Part shown: one piece after another, positions 1 to 5,513 of the stretch
Layout of the letters: each line of letters starts with the position of its first letter
Position numbering within the stretch: position 1 is the stretch's first letter
Source of the DNA: an uncultured Lachnospiraceae bacterium
Lineage (GTDB): Bacteria > Bacillota > Clostridia > Lachnospirales > Lachnospiraceae
DNA: 6,049 nt
Direction of reading: 5' to 3'
Assembly (NCBI GenBank): GCA_902783305.1
Contig: CACZQU010000592.1
Location: 1-6,049, forward strand
Translations under genes and position numbers: made by a program
The notes under the pieces: generated by a model
The model's database searches: none
Seen by the model: the letters and a program-made list of their open reading frames with translations, nothing else
What the model was told of the DNA's origin: nothing

Positions 1-1
1 C

Positions 2-61
2 CTGAAACCATACAAGGTACATCTTTTTGATGTCGGGACCGGGAAAAGAATACGTTGCTGA
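2..61 (+). CDS. Possible C-terminal end of an upstream gene (partial)
   Basis: The frame starting at base 2 stays open for 19 codons and ends in TGA at 59-61, 21 bases before the first permease. The tail contains LKPYKVHLF, an alternating hydrophobic pattern like the last beta-strand of many glycoside hydrolases. An enzyme acting on the imported sugar would fit beside an ABC importer. That reading is inference: 19 residues cannot identify a family, and one other plus-strand frame is also open here, ending at the TGA that overlaps the permease ATG (84-86). Only the short open frame and its close spacing to the next gene are actually seen. Confidence 0.3.
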   Translation: MKPYKVHLFDVGTGKRIRC

Positions 62-82
62 TTCATCGACAGGAGGCCTGAT

Positions 83-979
83 ATGATCGATCGAAATAAC
101 CGGAAGGCGTGGCTGTATCTTCTGCCGGCACTCGCTTTTCTGGTGGTTTTTATGGTTTATCCCCTTTTTGATGTCATGGTCTATTCCGTCGAAGAGGGAT
201 ACAATGCTGCCGCCCAGACGTTCTGGGGATATGGCATGTACAATTTCTCCTATGTGCTGCGGGATCCATATTTTCTTCAGGCACTGAAAAACACCTTTAT
301 CCTGGTCATCATCACCGTTCCGGTCTCTACGGGACTGGCACTGCTGATTTCCCTGGGGCTGAACTCCATCGGCAGGCTGAAGGAGCTCTTTCAGACGGTT
401 TTTTTCCTGCCCTATGTCACCAATACCCTCGCGGTAGGCCTTGTCTTTATGATCCTTTTCAAAAAAACCCCTTATACGGACGGGCTGGTCAACCTTCTTC
501 TGAACAGGATCGGGATCAGTACCATTGACTTCCTGGAAGGCCCGTACTGGGCAAAAATGACGGTGATGTGCCTTTATACGATCTGGATCGTGCTGCCCTT
601 CAAGATCCTGATTCTGACCAGCGCGCTCGCCTCCGTGAATCCGGATTACTACAAAGCGGCGAGGGTGGACGGAACTTCGGCCAGGCGGATCTTTATCAAA
701 ATCACGCTGCCGATGATATCTCCGATGATTTTTTACCTGGTCATCACCGGCTTTATCGGAGCCTTCAAAGCCTACAGTGATGTGGTGGCGATTTTCGGAA
801 CGGAGCTGAATGTGGCCGGAATGAACACGATCGTGGGCTACGTCTACGACATGCTTTATGGAGACGGAGGAGGCTATCCGTCCTATGCCTCGGCAGCAGC
901 GCTGATTCTTTTTGCGGTTGTCCTGACCATCACCTGCCTGAACCTTCTGATCAGCAGAAAGAAGGTGCACTATGCGTGA
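83..979 (+). CDS. Sugar ABC transporter permease, MalF/UgpA type
   Basis: This is one of two membrane subunits of a carbohydrate importer (binding-protein-dependent transport, inner-membrane component family). It forms half of the channel in the cytoplasmic membrane. The protein has 298 residues, normal for the short MalF-like permeases of Firmicutes. About six membrane segments are visible, near residues 10-32, 72-93, 104-127, 158-181, 213-235 and 269-291. The EAA loop that docks on the ATPase is clear at about 189-210, with YYKAARVDG, a small-residue turn and a closing TLP. The start is well placed: AGGAGG at 71-76 lies 6 bases before the ATG. The 3' end overlaps the next permease by 8 bases. 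No promoter is visible upstream, so transcription probably begins outside the window. The substrate cannot be read from a permease alone. Confidence 0.95.
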   Translation: MIDRNNRKAWLYLLPALAFLVVFMVYPLFDVMVYSVEEGYNAAAQTFWGYGMYNFSYVLRDPYFLQALKNTFILVIITVPVSTGLALLISLGLNSIGRLKELFQTVFFLPYVTNTLAVGLVFMILFKKTPYTDGLVNLLLNRIGISTIDFLEGPYWAKMTVMCLYTIWIVLPFKILILTSALASVNPDYYKAARVDGTSARRIFIKITLPMISPMIFYLVITGFIGAFKAYSDVVAIFGTELNVAGMNTIVGYVYDMLYGDGGGYPSYASAAALILFAVVLTITCLNLLISRKKVHYA

Positions 980-1883
980 AAAGGAAAATATCCGATTCGA
1001 GGTGAATCCGATGGAGAGAGAAGATTTTGATAAGATCGAGAGGGACGCAGCCCGGGCAAAAAGGATAAAGACGGCCGTGATTCATATCCTGCTCATGCTT
1101 TGGGCGTTGGTGGTGCTGTTTCCTTTTTACTGGATGATCCTGACGTCCTTAAAGAGCTATGGCGCTTATAATTCCGAATATGTGCCGAAGCTGTTTACTA
1201 CGTCCCCGACCTTGATGAATTACCGGGACGCGTTCACCGCGGTTCCGCTGGCAAGGTATTTCGCCAACACCCTTCTTTTTACGGTGCTGACGACAGCGCT
1301 GATGCTGTTTGTGACGGTTCTCGCGGCGTATGCTTTTGCCCGGCTGAATTTCCGGGGAAAAAACCTGCTGTTTACTTTGTTTCTGGCGCTGATGATGATC
1401 CCGACGGAGCTGGTCATCATCACCAATTTTGTGACGATTACGGATCTGGGGATGAGAAATACCTTCAGAGGGCTGATCCTTCCTTCCGTCACTTCCGTTT
1501 TTTATATTTACCTGCTGAAGGAGAATTTCGAGCTGGTTCCGGATGAGCTGTACAAGGCGGCGAAGGTGGACGGAACCTCGGATCTGAAATATCTGTTCAA
1601 AGTGATGATTCCGATCTGCCAGCCTACGATCGTCACGATTGTGATCCTGAAGGTGATTGAGTGCTGGAATTCCTATGTATGGCCCCGCCTGATCACGGAC
1701 GATGAAGCGTATTTCCTGGTTTCCAACGGAATTCAGGAAATCCGGGAAAACGGATTCGGACGGGAAAATATCCCCGCAATGATGGCGGCGGTAGTGGTCA
1801 TTTCCGTACCGTTAATCATTCTGTTCCTGATTTTCCACAGGAAAATCATGGCAGGAGTTTCCAGAGGAGGGACAAAGGGATGA
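972..1883 (+). CDS. Sugar ABC transporter permease, MalG/UgpE type
   Basis: This is the second membrane subunit, pairing with the product of 83-979. The 303-residue protein has a charged cytoplasmic N-terminus of about 33 residues. Membrane segments lie near 36-57, 100-125, 134-158, 165-185, 215-232 and 272-289. The EAA loop is at about 192-214 (ELYKAAKVDG, then a closing IP). CWNSYVWPRL at 231-240 and the basic, glycine-rich end (HRKIMAGVSRGGTKG) match what is typical of MalG-like subunits. The chosen ATG has AGAAGG 6 bases upstream and overlaps the previous gene in ATGCGTGA. An in-frame ATG at 1011 (residue 14) with GAGG 8 bases upstream is an alternative start that would remove 13 charged residues. 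The stop overlaps the binding-protein start as ATGA, which favours coupled translation. Confidence 0.95.
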   Translation: MREKENIRFEVNPMEREDFDKIERDAARAKRIKTAVIHILLMLWALVVLFPFYWMILTSLKSYGAYNSEYVPKLFTTSPTLMNYRDAFTAVPLARYFANTLLFTVLTTALMLFVTVLAAYAFARLNFRGKNLLFTLFLALMMIPTELVIITNFVTITDLGMRNTFRGLILPSVTSVFYIYLLKENFELVPDELYKAAKVDGTSDLKYLFKVMIPICQPTIVTIVILKVIECWNSYVWPRLITDDEAYFLVSNGIQEIRENGFGRENIPAMMAAVVVISVPLIILFLIFHRKIMAGVSRGGTKG

Positions 1884-3490
1884 GAAAGAGCCTGCGTGTA
1901 AAACTCCCGTTGATTTTGGCGTGCTGTGTCACAGCGGCCTTTTCCCTCCTTCTTACCGGATGCCACGAATCCCGGGATTCGGCAGTGTTTTCGAGTCCGG
2001 AAAGATTTGATGATACAAAGCCGCTGGAGATTACGTTCTGGGCAAAAAACGATACAAACAAGGCGCAGACGAAGATTTATGAGAAAGCAATCGAAGGGTT
2101 TGAGGAGCTGTATCCGAATGTGACGGTGAACATGCGCTTATACACGGATTACGGAAAAATTTACAACGACGTCATAACCAATATTGCGACCCAGACCACG
2201 CCGGATGTCTGCATTACTTATCCGGACCATATCTGCACGTATCTGACGGGCAGCAATGTGGTGGTTCCGCTGGATGAGCTCCTTTATGATGAACGGTATG
2301 GTCTGGGAGGCAGTGAAGTCCGGTTTGCGTCTCCGTCGGCACAGGAGGTTATTCCTTATTATCTGGAGGAGGGAAAGATCGGGGAACATTATTATGCCCT
2401 GCCCTTTATGCGCTCCACGGAAGCCTGTTATGTGAACAAAACCTATGTGGAAGCGCTCGGCTATGAGCTCCCGGAAATCCTGACCTGGGACTTTGTGTGG
2501 GAAGTGTCTGAAGCGGCGATGAAAAAGGAGGCGGACGGAACCTTCTCGCTGAACGGGCAGAAGGTCATGATTCCTTTCCTTTATAAATCCACAGATAATA
2601 TGATGATCCAGATGCTGAAGCAGAAGGGTGCAGGTTACTCTTCCGCGAAAGGCGAAATCGAGCTGTTTAACGACACGACAAAGGAGATTCTGTACACTGT
2701 TGCGGAGCACGCAAAGACCGGCGCTTTTTCCACCTTCAAGATTTCCAGCTATCCCGCTAATTTCCTGAATGCGGGTCAGTGCGTGTTTGCGGTGGATTCC
2801 ACTGCCGGCTCCACCTGGATGGGGACGGACGCCCCTCTGATCGATATCAGCGCGGACAAGCTGGTGCGGTTTGAGACGGCGGTCAAGGTCGTTCCTCAGT
2901 ATGATCCTGAGAATCCGCAGATGATTTCCCAGGGCCCGTCGATCTGTATCTTCAACAAGAAGAATCCCCAGCAGGTGCTGGCCGCGTGGCTTTTTTCCCA
3001 GTATCTGCTGACTGACGATGTGCAGATTGCCTATTCCGAAACAGAAGGATATGTCCCCGTGACCAGCAAAGCGCGGCAGACGCAGGAGTATCAGGACTAT
3101 CTGGCCCGGGGCGGTGAGGACAACAACGCACACTACCAGGTCAAAATCGATGCGACAAAGCTTCTGCTGGACAATGTGGACAATACCTTTGTCACGGCGG
3201 TCTTCAATGGTTCCACTTCCCTGAGGGATGCCGCCGGACAGCTGATCGAAAACGTGACCAAATCTGTGCGCCGGAAAGCGCAGGTAGACGACAGCTTCCT
3301 GGAGGATCTCTTTGAGAGCGTGATCTCCCTGTACCATCTGGATCAGGTCGGTCAGGATACGGGCCGTTCCGAACTTGGCCCGCTTCCGGCGGCTTCGAAG
3401 GCCCTGCTGGTGATTCTTGCGGCAGCCTGGATCCTGATGGGGATTTATGTACTTGCAGGCAGGGTGAAAAGAGGAAAGGGCAGGAAATGA
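1880..3490 (+). CDS. Extracellular sugar-binding lipoprotein of the ABC importer, with extra C-terminal membrane segment
   Basis: This is a solute-binding protein of the MalE/UgpB class (bacterial extracellular solute-binding family), which captures the sugar outside the cell and delivers it to the two permeases. A basic N-terminus (MRKSLRVK), a hydrophobic stretch and the lipobox LTGC (residues 25-28) predict lipid attachment at Cys28. The mature start (ITFWAKND, 51-58), YYALPF (171-176) with EACYVNK following (181-187), and LTWDFVWE (201-208) resemble conserved parts of the family. At 536 residues it is longer than the usual 400-450. The extra length includes an extended C-terminal region ending in a hydrophobic segment (about 507-527) followed by RVKRGKGRK. 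Positive-inside logic would put that tail in the cytoplasm, anchoring the protein at both ends. AGAGGAGG (1863-1870) lies 9 bases before the ATG. Being last in the operon, after both permeases, is less common than being first. No ATPase gene follows. Confidence 0.93.
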   Translation: MRKSLRVKLPLILACCVTAAFSLLLTGCHESRDSAVFSSPERFDDTKPLEITFWAKNDTNKAQTKIYEKAIEGFEELYPNVTVNMRLYTDYGKIYNDVITNIATQTTPDVCITYPDHICTYLTGSNVVVPLDELLYDERYGLGGSEVRFASPSAQEVIPYYLEEGKIGEHYYALPFMRSTEACYVNKTYVEALGYELPEILTWDFVWEVSEAAMKKEADGTFSLNGQKVMIPFLYKSTDNMMIQMLKQKGAGYSSAKGEIELFNDTTKEILYTVAEHAKTGAFSTFKISSYPANFLNAGQCVFAVDSTAGSTWMGTDAPLIDISADKLVRFETAVKVVPQYDPENPQMISQGPSICIFNKKNPQQVLAAWLFSQYLLTDDVQIAYSETEGYVPVTSKARQTQEYQDYLARGGEDNNAHYQVKIDATKLLLDNVDNTFVTAVFNGSTSLRDAAGQLIENVTKSVRRKAQVDDSFLEDLFESVISLYHLDQVGQDTGRSELGPLPAASKALLVILAAAWILMGIYVLAGRVKRGKGRK

Positions 3491-3494
3491 CGAA

Positions 3495-3554
3495 GCGCGG
3501 AAAAACGTTCCCGTTCACGATCTGACCTTTCCCGCGCGCGGCGGAAAAACCGCC
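3495..3554 (+). other. Two GC-rich hairpins after the binding-protein gene, possibly a weak terminator
   Basis: Just after the binding-protein stop, GCGCGG (3495-3500) pairs with CCGCGC (3532-3537) across a long loop. A compact hairpin follows, GGCGG/CCGCC with an AAAAA loop (3540-3554). Only two T residues follow the second stem, so it is not a convincing intrinsic terminator. It may instead stabilise the operon mRNA 3' end or allow read-through into the VOC gene. I see no clear promoter in the 102 bases between the genes. Confidence 0.3.
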
Positions 3555-3592
3555 TTAAACTGATGAGAAAGCCATGTGAAGGAGGCGTTTTT

Positions 3593-3808
3593 ATGGCTCT
3601 TGGTACCGACAAAGTCGTACATCTTTCCTTTGTGGTAAAGGATATTGAGAAGGTCGCAAAGGCCTGGCAGGAGCTGCTCGGGATAAAGGAGGCTCCCCGT
3701 ATCTGGAACATTCCCGGCCCCGAAACCGCTCCGACGTATACCAATGGGGCTCTGGAGCTTTACCTGGACTGCAGGATCGAGCTGCTGGAAAGCTTTGCGA
3801 AAAAGTAA
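3593..3808 (+). CDS. Half-length VOC (glyoxalase/bleomycin resistance fold) protein, probably truncated
   Basis: The 71-residue product begins with a typical VOC module: VVHLSFVVKDIEKVAKAW, then QELLGI, the beta-alpha start seen in glyoxalase-like and methylmalonyl-CoA-epimerase-like proteins. His at residue 9 sits where such proteins often place a metal ligand. Family members usually have 120-150 or more residues made of two such modules. This one ends after about one module, at IELLESFAKK. An in-frame ATG at 3563 exists, but the start at 3593 is better: GGAGG (3581-3585) lies 7 bases upstream. The stop is 30 bases before a strong terminator, so no second half is present. It could be a decayed gene with an internal or C-terminal deletion, or a real single-module protein that works as a dimer. 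No enzymatic role is claimed. Confidence 0.7.
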   Translation: MALGTDKVVHLSFVVKDIEKVAKAWQELLGIKEAPRIWNIPGPETAPTYTNGALELYLDCRIELLESFAKK

Positions 3809-3815
3809 GGAGTAA

Positions 3816-3835
3816 CGGAGCTGCTGCAGGCTCCG
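3816..3835. other. Small hairpin preceding the terminator
   Basis: CGGAGC (3816-3821) and GCTCCG (3830-3835) form a perfect 6-bp stem with an 8-base loop, between the VOC stop codon and the large terminator. It has no T-run of its own, and its role is unknown. Confidence 0.4.
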
Positions 3836-3838
3836 GCG

Positions 3839-3890
3839 AAAAAAGCCTTATCCCCTATGCGCTTTTGCGTATACGGGATAAGGCTTTTTT
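3839..3890. terminator. Long bidirectional intrinsic terminator between convergent genes
   Basis: Bases 3839-3854 are perfectly complementary to 3875-3890 (16 bp: A6, then GCCTTATCCC). After one C/C mismatch a further 7 bp (one G-T wobble) pair 3856-3862 with 3867-3873, closing on a TTTT loop. The right arm ends in six T on the plus strand and the left arm reads as six T on the minus strand. It can therefore stop transcription from the VOC side and from dtd. Its position between two convergent stop codons (3808 and 3936) agrees with that role. Confidence 0.93.
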
Positions 3891-3892
3891 CT

Positions 3893-3907
3893 GCAGACTC
3901 CGTCTGC
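3893..3907. other. Short hairpin between dtd and the terminator
   Basis: GCAGAC (3893-3898) pairs with GTCTGC (3902-3907) around a TCC loop. It lies just outside the bidirectional terminator on the dtd side. It may be an accessory stem for the minus-strand transcript, but the sequence shows no function. Confidence 0.4.
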
Positions 3908-3935
3908 TCTGAACATCATAAGTACAGGACAACGA

Positions 3936-4388
3936 TTACATTCCCAGTGTCTCCGAGTCCAGAAAAATGGTAAAGGGGCCGTCATTGGTCAGTGAAATTT
4001 TCATATCCGCCCCGAATTCTCCCTTCTGCACTCCCGGAACCACTGCTTCGCATCGGTCAAGGATATATTCATAGAGCCGCTCTGCTTCAGCCGGATCCCC
4101 GGCATAGGTGAATCCGGGCCGGTTCCCTCTCCGGCAGTCCGCATAGAGCGTGAACTGGGAGATAAGCAGGAGCTTTCCGCCGACGTCTGAGACCGACAGA
4201 TTTGTTTTTCCGTTTTCGTCCGCAAAAATCCTCAGTCCAACCAGCTTGCGGACCATTTTATCTGCGGTCTGCTCATTATCCTCTTTTCCCACTCCGATGA
4301 AGACCAGGAGCCCCTGGCCGATTTCTCCCAGAGTTTTTCCCTCTACAGTCACTTTCGCTTCGCTTACCCGTTGAATCAGAAAACGCAT
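3936..4388 (-). CDS. dtd: D-aminoacyl-tRNA deacylase
   Basis: The enzyme hydrolyses D-aminoacyl-tRNAs (and mischarged glycyl-tRNA-Ala), releasing free tRNA and protecting translation in the cytoplasm. The 150-residue length is standard for DTD. Both family signatures are present: SQFTLYAD (residues 77-84), followed by a basic stretch ending in RPGF, and NDGPFT (135-140), the Gly-cisPro motif that excludes L-aminoacyl substrates. The N-terminal MRFLIQRVSEAKVTVEG is also typical. The gene starts 10 bases after the stop of the secreted-protein gene. A modest GAGG, partly overlapping that stop, lies 6 bases before the ATG, so translation may depend on coupling. dtd often neighbours relA in Firmicutes; here it does not. 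It ends at the bidirectional terminator. No damage is visible. Confidence 0.97.
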   Translation of the reverse strand: MRFLIQRVSEAKVTVEGKTLGEIGQGLLVFIGVGKEDNEQTADKMVRKLVGLRIFADENGKTNLSVSDVGGKLLLISQFTLYADCRRGNRPGFTYAGDPAEAERLYEYILDRCEAVVPGVQKGEFGADMKISLTNDGPFTIFLDSETLGM

Positions 4389-4398
4389 CCGGGGCCTC

Positions 4399-5133
4399 TC
4401 ATGCTTCAGCCGGTGTCACGGCAGTGATATGCGGGTTCGGTCCTTCGTACCAGTAAAGGAAGCCTTCCAGGTCAATTTTGTCGCCCACAGAGAGTTCTTT
4501 CACGGCCTTATAGACGTCCGTCGTTTTATCACACAGATAGGACTCTACGGTGAAGGTGTACGTTTCTCCGTTAAAGGAAGCATTGAAGTAAAGGTCGTCG
4601 CCGTCCTGGCCGGAACCGTCATAATTGTAAAGGAAAGCGGCATCCTCGCCGTCTGCGTCCTTGATCGCTTCCACCGTCAGGCCTTTGAACGCAACCTTAC
4701 AGTTCATCTTTTCGATCAGCTCATCCTTGCCCAGAAGCTCCGCGCAGTCCTCTGCCTCGGCGATGTAACTGCCGTCCTCAAGCTCAAAAACAGCGTCGAC
4801 GATCTCAACCTCGCCGGACCATTCGGACTTGTACCCGGTCACCTTGATCTTCTGGCCTTCCACCAGTTTTTCATAATCTTCTTCGGAGCATTCCATAGCA
4901 TACAGAAAATATCCGCCGTCCTCGTCCTGGCTGTAGACGGTCGCGGTGTTTTCCCACCAGGACTGCTTTGCCTGGACATAGGTCTCCACTACCACTTCGC
5001 TGTCCACGTCTGCTTCCGCAAACTCCTCATAGGTCATAACCCCCTCACCCTTGTCTTCGGCAGACGCGGTGAGAGAAAGGGCGGTCGTACCGGCCAGTGC
5101 CAGCGCAAGAATCAATGCAGCATTCTTCTTCAT
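4399..5133 (-). CDS. Secreted acidic protein with two OB-like modules, function unknown
   Basis: I do not recognise a named family. With the start at 5133 the protein has 244 residues. The N-terminus MKKNAALILALALAGTTALSL followed by TASA is a Sec signal peptide with a likely cleavage after ASA; there is no lipobox. The mature part is strongly acidic. Two regions resemble small OB-fold beta-barrels. Using numbering from the upstream Met at 5136, they lie at about 33-120 and 144-242. They share an aligned core: VEGQKIKVTGYKSEWSGE (92-109) and SVGDKIDLEGFLYWYEGP (216-233), each a turn, K-I, a G-aromatic and a second turn before a final strand. Four Cys remain in the mature protein. OB-like modules of this kind could bind ligand, carbohydrate or protein; none is demonstrated. 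The start is chosen at the second of two adjacent ATGs because AGGAGG lies 6 bases before it and only 3 bases before the first. Confidence 0.85.
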   Translation of the reverse strand: MKKNAALILALALAGTTALSLTASAEDKGEGVMTYEEFAEADVDSEVVVETYVQAKQSWWENTATVYSQDEDGGYFLYAMECSEEDYEKLVEGQKIKVTGYKSEWSGEVEIVDAVFELEDGSYIAEAEDCAELLGKDELIEKMNCKVAFKGLTVEAIKDADGEDAAFLYNYDGSGQDGDDLYFNASFNGETYTFTVESYLCDKTTDVYKAVKELSVGDKIDLEGFLYWYEGPNPHITAVTPAEA

Positions 5134-5139
5134 CATTCT

Positions 5140-5145
5140 CCTCCT
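5140..5145 (-). promoter_or_regulatory. Ribosome-binding site that decides the secreted-protein start
   Basis: On the minus strand a perfect AGGAGG precedes ATGATG. The spacer is 3 bases to the ATG at 5136-5134 and 6 bases to the ATG at 5133-5131. The second is within the usual range, so Met2 is the likelier start. Confidence 0.75.
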
Positions 5146-5185
5146 TTTTCTCAGAACAAGGAATACCTGAGTATTAACAATTCCT

Positions 5186-5320
5186 GTAACTGTTCAGCCA
5201 GGCTGAACCGTTACGCATCGGGCGCGGCGCTGACGCGCATTCCGGGTACGTCCGATGCCTGACAGCCAATGTTTCTGCACACTTCGCGCAGCAAGTGCCC
5301 AATGCTGACTGAATAGTAAC
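5186..5320. mobile_element. MITE-like non-coding element, 135 bases, with terminal inverted and flanking direct repeats
   Basis: The left end GTAACTGTTCAGCCAG (5186-5201) matches the reverse complement of the right end, GTTACTATTCAGTCAG (from 5320 back to 5305), at 13 of 16 bases. Immediately outside are CAATTCCT (5178-5185) and CAATTCTT (5321-5328), a 7-of-8 direct repeat like an aged target-site duplication. The interior is GC-rich between AT-rich flanks and highly folded. It includes a 29-base near-palindrome (5186-5214, centred on A5200), a stem of GCATCGGGCG (5215-5224) with CGTCCGATGC (5249-5258, one G-T wobble), and CACTT/AAGTG (5280-5284/5293-5297). There is no transposase. If mobile, it would depend on an enzyme encoded elsewhere. 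A REP-like or regulatory stem cluster is the alternative. Confidence 0.55.
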
Positions 5321-5328
5321 CAATTCTT

Positions 5329-5357
5329 ATCATATAACCATGAGAAAAAGAAAGCAA
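5329..5357 (-). promoter_or_regulatory. Candidate minus-strand promoter for the secreted protein and dtd
   Basis: Read on the minus strand, TTGCTT (5357-5352) is followed after 17 bases by TATGAT (5334-5329), a 5/6 match to the -10 and about half a match to the -35. It faces the secreted-protein gene about 190 bases away. If used, the transcript would carry the whole folded element in its 5' leader. A closer promoter with a good -35 was not found. Confidence 0.4.
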
Positions 5358-5391
5358 GAGAAAAAATATTCATAGTTTTCTGAGTAAAATC

Positions 5392-5420
5392 TTCACGTTT
5401 TTCGTAAGATATGATATAAT
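5392..5420 (+). promoter_or_regulatory. Strong sigma-A-type promoter for the gntP-like gene
   Basis: TTCACG (5392-5397) is followed after a 17-base spacer by a perfect TATAAT (5415-5420). TGA directly precedes it, giving an extended -10 (TGATATAAT). The upstream 5358-5391 stretch is AT-rich and could act as an UP element. Transcription should begin near 5427, leaving a leader of roughly 85-90 bases before the ATG. Confidence 0.8.
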
Positions 5421-5438
5421 CAGACTGTCAAAAAAAAG

Positions 5439-5477
5439 TGAGTCATGTGAATCAGTGAGTCCCGTTCCCATGACTCA
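5439..5477 (+). promoter_or_regulatory. Leader inverted repeat ahead of the gntP-like gene
   Basis: TGAGTCATG (5439-5447) and CATGACTCA (5469-5477) are perfect 9-bp inverted repeats separated by 21 bases. They lie just downstream of the expected transcription start. GTGAGTC also occurs twice directly (5438-5444 and 5455-5461). Five T follow at 5486-5490, nine bases beyond the stem. The structure could be an operator for a dimeric regulator or a leader hairpin that attenuates transcription; the sequence does not decide which. Confidence 0.5.
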
Positions 5478-5513
5478 AATGGCAATTTTTCTAAAAAAGG
5501 AGGATTTTCAAAA

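Noticed and set aside
2138..3337. A 399-codon open frame on the minus strand inside the binding-protein gene
   Set aside because: It is exactly antisense to a well-supported solute-binding protein and its product resembles no family I recognise. It is rich in His, Arg and Ile in the way antisense frames of codon-biased genes usually are.
3563..3592. Upstream ATG start for the VOC fragment
   Set aside because: It would add ten residues encoded through the GGAGG ribosome-binding site of the ATG at 3593. The added residues are not VOC-like, and no good ribosome-binding site precedes 3563.
5150..5200. A TAATAC box as a close -10 for the minus-strand gene
   Set aside because: No acceptable -35 lies at 16-18 bases (GCTGAA, GGCTGA or TGGCTG), so the promoter at 5329-5357 is preferred, though not strongly.
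4429..5262. A 277-codon plus-strand open frame opposite the secreted-protein gene
   Set aside because: It lies antisense to a gene with a signal peptide, a perfect ribosome-binding site and a coherent fold pattern. It lacks a convincing ribosome-binding site and runs into the non-coding element.
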